Notes under the pieces: generated by a model
The model's database searches: none
Seen by the model: the letters and a program-made list of their open reading frames with translations, nothing else
Told to the model about the DNA's origin: nothing
NCBI GenBank assembly: GCA_011330545.1
Contig: DRQI01000409.1
Span: 1-7,548 of the forward strand
Source: Flavobacteriia bacterium
GTDB taxonomy: Bacteria; Bacteroidota; Bacteroidia; Flavobacteriales; Flavobacteriaceae
Length of the DNA: 7,548 nucleotides
Reading direction: 5' to 3'
Shown: positions 1 through 6,108 of the stretch, in pieces
Layout: each line of letters opens with the position of its first letter
Numbering within the stretch: the stretch's first letter is position 1
Made by a program: the position numbers and the translations under genes

Positions 1-723
1 ATATCTGATAATCGTTTCGGAGTGAGAAATTCAACCGTGCCGTCAGTATATATTACCCATCAGTTACAAGTATTATCAGGAAAAACTACGGCAATTACTA
101 CGGCATTACACCAACAAATTATTGCAAAATTTGATGCGTGTTGGATACCTGATACGCAACAGCGACCCAACCTTTCCGGAAAGCTTTCCGAGATACATAC
201 TGCCAAACTCAACATCAAATTTGTAGGAGCCTTAAGCCGATTAAAAAAGCAAAAATTACAAAAAAAATATGAGCTGCTAATAGTACTTTCAGGCCCCGAG
301 CCGCAACGCACTTTACTAGAACAAAAATTACTAAAACAGCTAAAGGCATATACCAAAAAAGCCTTGATGGTGAGAGGGGTTTTTACAGAGAGTATACCCG
401 TTAACATATCAAATACAACTGTTGTAAACTACCTGTTATCAGATGATTTACAAAAAGCTATCAACCAAAGTAATATTGTATTGGCACGTTCAGGATATTC
501 TACCCTGTTAGATTTACAGAAGTTAGAGAAAAAAGCTTTCTTTATTCCTACTCCCGGGCAATTCGAGCAAGAATATTTAGCACAACATATAGAAAGCCTA
601 CAAATAGCACCGTATGCAACACAAGATAAGTTTGAATTAAAAATGTTAGATAGAATTAATAACTTTAAAGGCTTTAGCAATACCGACAGTAATTTTGATG
701 AAGGGTTATTGCACCTTTTCTAA
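1..723 (+). CDS. MurG-like GT-B glycosyltransferase, C-terminal part (5'-truncated by window edge)
   Basis: The reading frame is open from base 1 to the TAA at 721-723, giving 240 visible codons. The first seven codons read ISDNRFG and run straight into a GTG at 22. That GTG is therefore an internal valine, and the true start lies upstream of the window. The SDNR(F/Y)G...ITHQL stretch is one I recall from a Bacteroidota glycosyltransferase group. In fragment numbering, SGPEPQR (97-103) looks like the first loop of the C-terminal Rossmann domain. RSGYST (163-168) and PTPGQFEQEYLA (183-194) match the nucleotide-sugar-binding RSG-(A/Y)-ST and P-x-(P/A)-G-Q-x-EQ-x-x-(L/N)A pattern of GT28/MurG-type enzymes. 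It most likely transfers a sugar from a nucleotide donor at the inner face of the cytoplasmic membrane, but donor and acceptor cannot be read from the sequence. It is probably not MurG itself, because the motifs are divergent. The last 18 bp overlap the 3' end of the opposing kinase gene. Confidence 0.8.
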   Translation: MSDNRFGVRNSTVPSVYITHQLQVLSGKTTAITTALHQQIIAKFDACWIPDTQQRPNLSGKLSEIHTAKLNIKFVGALSRLKKQKLQKKYELLIVLSGPEPQRTLLEQKLLKQLKAYTKKALMVRGVFTESIPVNISNTTVVNYLLSDDLQKAINQSNIVLARSGYSTLLDLQKLEKKAFFIPTPGQFEQEYLAQHIESLQIAPYATQDKFELKMLDRINNFKGFSNTDSNFDEGLLHLF

Positions 724-1746
724 GGTAAAAGAAAAGGAGGTTCCTATACCCGGTGTACTTTCTACAAAAACTTCTTGCTGGTGTGCTTCTAAAATATGTT
801 TTACAATAGCCAACCCCAAACCAGAACCACCTTGCTCTCTAGACCTACTTTGGTCAACTCTGTAAAAACGTTCAAACAGCCGCGAGAGGTGATGTTCTTC
901 AATACCTTCGCCGTCATCATTAATTTTAATAATGAATTGATGCGAAGAGTAATTGTGCACACCCACTAGGGTTTTTCCGTTTGTTTTTCCGTATTTGATA
1001 GAATTTTCAATTAAATTGGTAAGAACTTGTTCAATTTGTTTGACATCGCCTTTTACCAAAATAGGGGTTTCATACATTTTGTCAAAAGCCAACGAGATAT
1101 TTCTTTTTTTCGCTTTTATTTCTAATAAATCGAAAACATTCTGAATCATTGCTATACAATTAAACACTTCAAATTTCGGATTTAGGTTAGAAGATTCAAG
1201 TTTAGAAATCATATCTAAGTCCTTAACGATGCTTATCAACCTTTCAACCCCTTTATTAGCTCGTTTTAAGTATTTTTTTCGCACACTCTCATCTTCCATA
1301 GCTCCGTCTTGTAAGGTTAGCAAATATCCTTGAACGGTAAATAATGGGGTTTTTAATTCGTGGGAGACATTGCCTATAAATTCGCGCCGGTATTCTTCCC
1401 TAATTTGTAACATTTCAATTTCTAAGCGTTTATCTTCGGCAAACTTTTTTACTTTTTCGGATAAGGTTTCCATATCGGTGGTGATATTTTTTTTGTCGAT
1501 ATTTTTAATAGATAATAAAGAAACCTCATCATATATTTTTTTAACACGTTTATAAATAAAACGCTCTACCCGATATTGAATGATTAAAAATGAAAGAATA
1601 AAAATAAAAATACTGAGTATCCCAATAAAAACTATAGAAGAATTATTAGAGATAACAAACGATACTAATACTGCAAAAAAAAAGAAAAAAAAGGTAATGT
1701 AAATTGCAGACCTTACCGCAAATTTATATGTTTTTTTAAGTTTCAT
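706..1746 (-). CDS. Membrane sensor histidine kinase (PhoR-type, HisKA + HATPase_c)
   Basis: This 346-aa protein is a class I sensor kinase that autophosphorylates on histidine and passes the phosphate to the response regulator encoded immediately upstream. Two hydrophobic segments (about 11-33 and 37-57) are separated by only a few polar residues (SNNSS), so there is almost no periplasmic sensor domain. A charged, helical linker (about 58-118) follows with no recognisable PAS domain. The H-box FIGNVSHELKTPL (123-135) carries the phosphorylated His129. The HATPase domain shows the N-box NLIENSIKY (244-252), G1 DDGEGI (277-282), F-box FERFYRVD (291-298) and G2 GGSGLGL (306-312), so all catalytic motifs are intact. 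The ATG directly abuts the regulator's stop codon (TAAATG), which indicates co-transcription and probably translational coupling. The first membrane helix contains six consecutive Phe encoded by long T-tracts. The signal sensed is unknown. PhoR is the nearest family by architecture, but a phosphate role is not shown. Confidence 0.95.
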   Translation of the reverse strand: MKLKKTYKFAVRSAIYITFFFFFFAVLVSFVISNNSSIVFIGILSIFIFILSFLIIQYRVERFIYKRVKKIYDEVSLLSIKNIDKKNITTDMETLSEKVKKFAEDKRLEIEMLQIREEYRREFIGNVSHELKTPLFTVQGYLLTLQDGAMEDESVRKKYLKRANKGVERLISIVKDLDMISKLESSNLNPKFEVFNCIAMIQNVFDLLEIKAKKRNISLAFDKMYETPILVKGDVKQIEQVLTNLIENSIKYGKTNGKTLVGVHNYSSHQFIIKINDDGEGIEEHHLSRLFERFYRVDQSRSREQGGSGLGLAIVKHILEAHQQEVFVESTPGIGTSFSFTLEKVQ

Positions 1747-2430
1747 TTATGTGAGGTCAAACTTATAGCCTACTCCTTTTACGGTTTTAAAATAACTGTC
1801 GCCAATTTTTTCGCGTAGTTTTCTAATGTGTACATCAATAGTCCTGCTACCCACAATAACATCTTGGCCCCATACATTTTCGAGAATTTTTTCACGCTTA
1901 AAAACTTTTCCGGGTTTAGAAGCCAATAGCGCCAACAGTTCAAATTCTTTTCTGGGCAACACAATTTTTTGGCCGTTTTTTTCAACAAAATACGCTTCTT
2001 TATTGATAATAATATCTGCAATGGTGATGATGCTATTAGAATCTGCAGGCTTTAAACGCCGCAAGAGTGATTTTACTTTGCCTATCAATACTTTTGGTTT
2101 GACGGGTTTGGTAATATAATCATCGGCTCCTGCCTCCAACCCGGCGAGTTGCGAAAAATCTTCGCTTCTGGCGGTTAAAAAAGCAATGATAACATCGCTC
2201 AAAGTAGCTATTTCCCTAATTTTTTCACAAGCCTCAATACCATTCATCTTCGGCATCATTACATCTAACAAAATTAAATGCGGTTGAATTTCTCTTGCTG
2301 TTTTAACAGCTTCAAAGCCATTAGTAGCTTTAAAAACTTGATATCCTTCATTACTGAGGTTGTATCCAACAATTTCTAGGATATCGGGTTCATCATCTAC
2401 CAATAGTATTCTGGTATCTTTTTTTTTCAT
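1747..2430 (-). CDS. OmpR/PhoB-family DNA-binding response regulator
   Basis: This 227-aa cytoplasmic transcription factor has an N-terminal receiver domain (about 6-122) and a C-terminal winged-helix domain (about 133-226). The receiver has the acidic pair Asp12-Asp13, the phosphoacceptor Asp56 in LLDVMMP, the switch Thr86 in FLTARSE and the conserved Lys108 in GADDYITKPV. It should therefore be phosphorylation-competent. The effector domain has the family signature LPRKEFELLALLASKPGKVF (158-177) and the recognition helix around SRTIDVHIRKLREKIG (195-210), ending in the wing KTVKGVGYKF. It is the first gene of a two-gene operon with the kinase, with no gap between them. The start is the ATG at 2430-2428, which gives a standard receiver N-terminus. 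No Shine-Dalgarno is visible, as is common in Bacteroidota. The ATG is followed by nine A in a row (MKKKD). Promoter-like and palindromic elements sit 14-55 nt upstream, consistent with autoregulation. The PhoB resemblance is clear at family level; the regulon is unknown. Confidence 0.96.
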   Translation of the reverse strand: MKKKDTRILLVDDEPDILEIVGYNLSNEGYQVFKATNGFEAVKTAREIQPHLILLDVMMPKMNGIEACEKIREIATLSDVIIAFLTARSEDFSQLAGLEAGADDYITKPVKPKVLIGKVKSLLRRLKPADSNSIITIADIIINKEAYFVEKNGQKIVLPRKEFELLALLASKPGKVFKREKILENVWGQDVIVGSRTIDVHIRKLREKIGDSYFKTVKGVGYKFDLT

Positions 2431-2444
2431 GTTGTGAAATTATT

Positions 2445-2452
2445 CAAAAATA
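2445..2452 (-). promoter_or_regulatory. Candidate Bacteroidota -7 element for the response-regulator operon
   Basis: Read on the minus strand the bases are TATTTTTG, an exact match to the Bacteroidota -7 consensus TAnnTTTG. It ends 14 nt before the regulator ATG, implying a very short leader. At the expected -33 spacing there is only GTTT (2474-2477 on the plus strand as AAAC) rather than TTTG/TTG, and this GTTT lies inside the palindrome at 2469-2484. A poor -33 overlapped by a putative binding site would suit an activator-dependent promoter. The 8-bp match could arise by chance in DNA this AT-rich. Confidence 0.35.
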
Positions 2453-2468
2453 GTGAATTAAAATAGTG

Positions 2469-2484
2469 TTGTTAAACTTAACAA
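2469..2484. promoter_or_regulatory. Perfect 7+7 bp palindrome, candidate operator
   Basis: TTGTTAA and TTAACAA are exact reverse complements separated by two bases (AC). The site begins 38 nt upstream of the response-regulator start and overlaps the expected -33 region of the candidate promoter. This is where an operator or activator site would act. It shares the GTTAA core with the repeat cluster at 2502-2517. The bound protein is unknown; the adjacent regulator is an obvious candidate, but OmpR-family proteins more often bind direct repeats. Confidence 0.4.
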
Positions 2485-2501
2485 TTGTTTGTTTTTGCTG
2501 T

Positions 2502-2517
2502 GTTAAGTTACGGTTAA
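2502..2517. promoter_or_regulatory. GTTA(A/C) repeat cluster with 11-bp phasing, candidate OmpR/PhoB-type site
   Basis: Three GTTA-type units occur in 16 bp on the plus strand: GTTAA at 2502, GTTAC at 2507 and GTTAA at 2513. The two perfect units start 11 bp apart, the half-site spacing known for PhoB/OmpR-family dimers. The cluster lies 71-87 nt upstream of the regulator ATG, an upstream-activator position. The assignment is inferred from spacing and position only. Confidence 0.3.
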
Positions 2518-2710
2518 ATATATGCACAACAAATAAATACTAAATACATTTGTTTTAAAACCTTTTTTTAAGAAATTTTTAAAAAGTGGAATGAGTTTAT
2601 AAAAAAAAGACAGTAGTATCGTTTTATATATTATTTTTTTATAATTTTATAGTCATAAATCAGGAGTCAACAAAATTTTACCCCAAAATTATTCTTAAAT
2701 CTAAAGTAAG

Positions 2711-2737
2711 TTGGTTTAGGGTGCTGCTATAAATTTT
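2711..2737 (+). promoter_or_regulatory. Weak candidate promoter for the YD/RHS gene pair
   Basis: TTG (2711-2713) is followed after 16 nt by TAAATTTT (2730-2737), one mismatch from TAnnTTTG and one base short of the usual 17-23 spacing. It would place transcription start roughly 20-25 nt before the ATG at 2767. An exact TAnnTTTG (TACATTTG, 2545-2552) also exists on this strand, but it lacks any -33 partner and lies more than 200 nt upstream. Confidence 0.2.
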
Positions 2738-2766
2738 TTAATTGTAATTACAAACGTAACATTAAT

Positions 2767-5700
2767 ATGAAAACTTTTTATTTATTTCTGTATTTTCTTT
2801 TTATGGCGGGTTTAGGAATAGCCCAAAATACTTCAAGTTCAGAATTACCCAATATTATTCCCCCTTCCCCTACCGCTTATGAATTAGGGAAATATGGGCA
2901 AATTGACGTAGGAATGTTCACTGGCACTCCAAAAGTACCAATATCAATTTATAACTATAAAACTAAAAATTTATCGGTACCTATTTCATTAAACTATGAC
3001 TCCAATGGGATAAAAGTTGATCAAATGACTACTTGGGTTGGACTTGGATGGAATTTAAACGCAGGTGGAGTTATCACAAGAATCATTAGAGATTTACCTG
3101 ATGATAAATTTAGCTTTTATGCTCCCCCTAGAGAACTTACTTTAACAAATCAATCGGATTCTGATATTATTGATTATGCCCGAACTGCAGTTCAAGATGC
3201 AGTTGATACTGAAAAAGATTTATTTTCATTTAATTTCAATGGTTATTCAGGCAGATTTGGTATAAATGATAACGGAATTATTACATCTCCATTTCAAGCT
3301 CTAAAAATTGAATTAACCAATTCAACCTTTACTTCTAGTTCAAATTTTGAGATAACAACACCAGACGGTGTAAAATATTTATTTGCAAGTCGTGAAAAAA
3401 CAAATAGTACTGGTGGTTGTGCTTATTCAGTTGGTAGCACATATGAGACTACGGCTTGGTATTTAACAAAAATAACACACCCCAAAGGGGATATAATTAA
3501 CTTTATCTATGATACTGAAATTTACAGTTATGAGTTAGGAGTATCTCAGATATTGACTAAAAATCAAAATACTCTTGGTGGAGGTTGCCCCGGTAGTCAA
3601 ATTACATGTCCTGATAACTCATTAAATACATGTACTAATCAAATGGCTTATTTAGGACTTCGATTAAAAGAGATTAATAGCAATAATCCTTTAAACGGAA
3701 AGGTGATTTTTACCAAAGGAATAAATAACCCCGATATAGGTATTGGCGCTTCTACTGGCAACCAATTTTTATTAAATGAAATTATGGTACAAAACGCTGA
3801 AAATCTTGTCTTAGAAAAATTTACATTTAATTATTTGATAGCTAAAAAGAGAGTGTTTTTAACAGAAATTCATTTTTTAGATGCATCCAAATTTTACACT
3901 TTCGAATATTTTAACCCTAATGGACTTCCAAATCGCTTATCGTACAGTCAAGATTATTGGGGATATTTCAATGGAAAACCAAATACGGTTTTTTATCCTA
4001 AAATTATAGAAGAACCGTTGCTTGCTTCGCAAGGAGCTGATAGAGAGCCTAACAGTAATTTTGCAATTTTCGGATTACTAAAAAAAATTAATTACCCAAC
4101 AAAAGGAGCTACTGAATTACAATTTGAGCCAAATATAATCCAAAAGGTTGGAGAAATACAATACAATTCAGAAAATCTCCCTTTTACAATTGAAAATACC
4201 AATACAGAAAATTTTCTATTTACAACACCTAATAATTTAGTAAGTAATCAATTAGGTAGTATTATGCTTAGAATTTATGAAAAAACCCAATCACCATGTA
4301 CTGGAATATCAAATTTTTATGATGATACTCCTTTTAATACTATTTGGATGAATGTAAAATTATATGACCTTACAGCTAATTCCTACGTTAATTTTGATAA
4401 CAATTCTTCATTATTTCAAAACAATCAACCTTTGGTACCCAAAACGGTAATGTTTAATTTTATTGCTAATCACCAATATAGATTAGAACTTAAAAAAGGA
4501 AATAATTGTATTTACGGAACGGCCAATGTTAGCTATACCACTAGTTCTGTTTCTCAGCAACCTATTGATGTAGAAATAGGAGGTCTTAGAATTAAAAAAA
4601 CAATTAGCAAGGCAAACCCAACAAGTGCACAAGAAATAAAAAGATATTATTATGGGAATAGAGATAACTTGAATAGTTCTTCTGCGAATGAAGGTAATAG
4701 AGGTTATTATATTAATAATAAAACTGTTCAAATATTATGTGCGAGTGAACATGTGACATATCCGTTAGATTGCAATTATTATCAAGTCAACTCAAGCAGC
4801 ATAGAACCTTTATTCAATACAAATAATAATAAAGTTTATTACGAATATGTAACTCTTAGTTACGGAGGTGATAATTTTGAGAATGGAGGAGAGGAAAATC
4901 AGTATCTCATTAATAGAGACCAGCTTGGGGAGGTGGTTTTTACGCATTTTGGTGCACATTTACCGGGAATAAATGTTTTTAGTAATACGGGATGGAATAA
5001 TGGGCTTCTAAAAAAAACAGTAGCTTTCAAAAAAAATGCATCTAACAGTTTTGTTAATTTAAAAAAAGTAGAAAAATTTTATACCCATGATACTAGAAAT
5101 TATAATAAGCATATTAATTATAAGGTTAGTGAAAGGCATAATTTATTTACTATTCCCACTGGCGAATACCCTGTTGAGAATATAAATATTATTAAATATA
5201 CAGATAATTATTTTTGGTTTTATTTAAGTAATATAAAAACAACAGATTATGATATTAATGGTAACAACCCTATAATATCTACTACTAATTACTTCTACGA
5301 CAACCCCACCCATTTACAACTCACAAGAACAGAAACTACTACTAGTGACAATAAAACCATTACCATCAAAACTTATTATCCAGATGATGTTATTAATACT
5401 GGCTCTTTGGGGAATGATAACTTAACTACTTCTGAAAAAACAGCTATTGATATATTAAAAACACAACACCACATTGCTGAACCTATTCAGGTAGAAACCA
5501 CTGTGAAAAATGCTAGCGGAAGTCAATTATCAAAAAATGTACAACGTACCAATTATAGAGATTGGGGCAATAACCAAGTATTACCTGAATTTGTACAAAC
5601 CTTAAAAGGAAATTATTCGGCAAGTAATAAACTACAAGACCGGTTACAATATAAAAGTTATTATGCCAATGGCAACCCCAAAGAATTGTTAAAAAGGGGT

Positions 5701-6102
5701 GGCTCGACCATTACTTATATTTGGGGTTATCAAGAACAATACCCCATTGCTAAAATAGAAAATGCCACCTATGCCCAAATAGCAAGCCAAGTTACCAATT
5801 TGCAAAATAAATCTAATTTAGACAATGACAGAACCATTGACCAATTAGTAAACGGTATAACCACATACATAGGAAATGAAGGAGCGCTACGGCAAGCCTT
5901 ATCTAATTTAAGGAATAGCTCAATATTGTCAAATGCTCAAGTTACCACTTTCACGTATGATCCTTTAATTGGTGTTACCAGTATAACTGACCCCAGGGGG
6001 GAAACCATCTATTATCACTATGATACTTTTAATAGATTAGAATATATTATTGATAAGAACAATAAGGTAATTAGCAAAAATGAATACAATTATAAAAATT
6101 AA
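2767..6102 (+). CDS. Secreted YD/RHS-type protein, first half of a split pair (SpvB/TcB-like N-terminus)
   Basis: This is a complete 1111-aa protein. Residues 1-19 form a Sec signal peptide with likely cleavage at GIA|Q. The mature N-terminus has IPPSPTAYELGKYGQI (30-45) and then a motif ending WVGLGWNLNAGG (90-101). I recall both from large Bacteroidota YD/RHS proteins, and the GLGW element resembles the start of the SpvB/TcB shell in Tc toxins. The middle (about 110-830) is beta-rich, Asn-rich and of unknown function, and contains all eight cysteines (218, 274, 281, 289, 511, 581, 658, 669). The C-terminal part carries YFYDNP (842-847), TYYPDD (869-874), the IWGYQEQYPIAKI element (985-997), a helical linker, and YD repeats including HYDTFNRL (1084-1091). 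The protein then stops at NEYNYKN with no T9SS-type sorting domain, no RHS core and no toxin domain. The next gene starts 6 bp later, so the two are almost certainly co-expressed. No Shine-Dalgarno is visible at the start. I am confident of the family resemblance; the molecular role is unproven. Confidence 0.85.
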   Translation: MKTFYLFLYFLFMAGLGIAQNTSSSELPNIIPPSPTAYELGKYGQIDVGMFTGTPKVPISIYNYKTKNLSVPISLNYDSNGIKVDQMTTWVGLGWNLNAGGVITRIIRDLPDDKFSFYAPPRELTLTNQSDSDIIDYARTAVQDAVDTEKDLFSFNFNGYSGRFGINDNGIITSPFQALKIELTNSTFTSSSNFEITTPDGVKYLFASREKTNSTGGCAYSVGSTYETTAWYLTKITHPKGDIINFIYDTEIYSYELGVSQILTKNQNTLGGGCPGSQITCPDNSLNTCTNQMAYLGLRLKEINSNNPLNGKVIFTKGINNPDIGIGASTGNQFLLNEIMVQNAENLVLEKFTFNYLIAKKRVFLTEIHFLDASKFYTFEYFNPNGLPNRLSYSQDYWGYFNGKPNTVFYPKIIEEPLLASQGADREPNSNFAIFGLLKKINYPTKGATELQFEPNIIQKVGEIQYNSENLPFTIENTNTENFLFTTPNNLVSNQLGSIMLRIYEKTQSPCTGISNFYDDTPFNTIWMNVKLYDLTANSYVNFDNNSSLFQNNQPLVPKTVMFNFIANHQYRLELKKGNNCIYGTANVSYTTSSVSQQPIDVEIGGLRIKKTISKANPTSAQEIKRYYYGNRDNLNSSSANEGNRGYYINNKTVQILCASEHVTYPLDCNYYQVNSSSIEPLFNTNNNKVYYEYVTLSYGGDNFENGGEENQYLINRDQLGEVVFTHFGAHLPGINVFSNTGWNNGLLKKTVAFKKNASNSFVNLKKVEKFYTHDTRNYNKHINYKVSERHNLFTIPTGEYPVENINIIKYTDNYFWFYLSNIKTTDYDINGNNPIISTTNYFYDNPTHLQLTRTETTTSDNKTITIKTYYPDDVINTGSLGNDNLTTSEKTAIDILKTQHHIAEPIQVETTVKNASGSQLSKNVQRTNYRDWGNNQVLPEFVQTLKGNYSASNKLQDRLQYKSYYANGNPKELLKRGGSTITYIWGYQEQYPIAKIENATYAQIASQVTNLQNKSNLDNDRTIDQLVNGITTYIGNEGALRQALSNLRNSSILSNAQVTTFTYDPLIGVTSITDPRGETIYYHYDTFNRLEYIIDKNNKVISKNEYNYKN

Positions 6103-6108
6103 AGAGTT

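Larger units (their letters stand above)
2431..2766. other. Divergent intergenic region (336 bp), AT-rich, no gene
   Basis: This stretch separates the start codons of the response regulator (leftward) and the first YD/RHS gene (rightward). It is very AT-rich, with poly-A/T tracts around 2563-2585 and 2600-2650. The ATGs inside it open only frames of a few codons (for example at 2522 and 2591), so I see no small protein gene. The regulatory-looking content is concentrated at the left end: a palindrome, GTTAA repeats and a leftward -7 element. The right end has only a weak promoter candidate. No tRNA or known riboswitch pattern was recognised. Confidence 0.8.

Noticed and set aside
22..24. GTG as a translation start for the glycosyltransferase
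   Set aside because: The frame is open back to base 1 and the preceding codons (ISDNRFG) continue a recognisable family segment, so this is an internal valine.
1826..2119. Plus-strand 97-codon open frame opposite the response regulator
   Set aside because: It is a shadow of the regulator gene, whose receiver and winged-helix motifs are intact on the other strand.
706..2430. The two-component system as the specific regulator of the YD/RHS pair
   Set aside because: The genes are merely divergent neighbours. The regulatory-looking motifs lie nearer the regulator's own start, and nothing directly ties them to the RHS promoter.
2545..2552. TACATTTG, an exact TAnnTTTG match on the plus strand
   Set aside because: No TTG/TTTG lies 17-23 nt upstream, and it would give a leader of over 200 nt. 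It is probably a chance match in AT-rich DNA.
2562..2586. Poly-T/poly-A inverted repeat resembling a terminator
   Set aside because: The stem is one C-G pair plus A-T pairs with an internal mismatch. It lies between divergent promoters where no transcript needs to end.
4483..4731. Minus-strand 82-codon open frame inside the first YD/RHS gene
   Set aside because: It is antisense to clear coding sequence, has no recognisable motif and no promoter, and is explained by AT-rich composition.
6103..6108. The gap between the two YD/RHS genes as a recent nonsense or frameshift break of one long gene
   Set aside because: The second gene starts with a full signal peptide ending in IIA|Q, so it is a genuine separate start rather than the tail of a broken frame.
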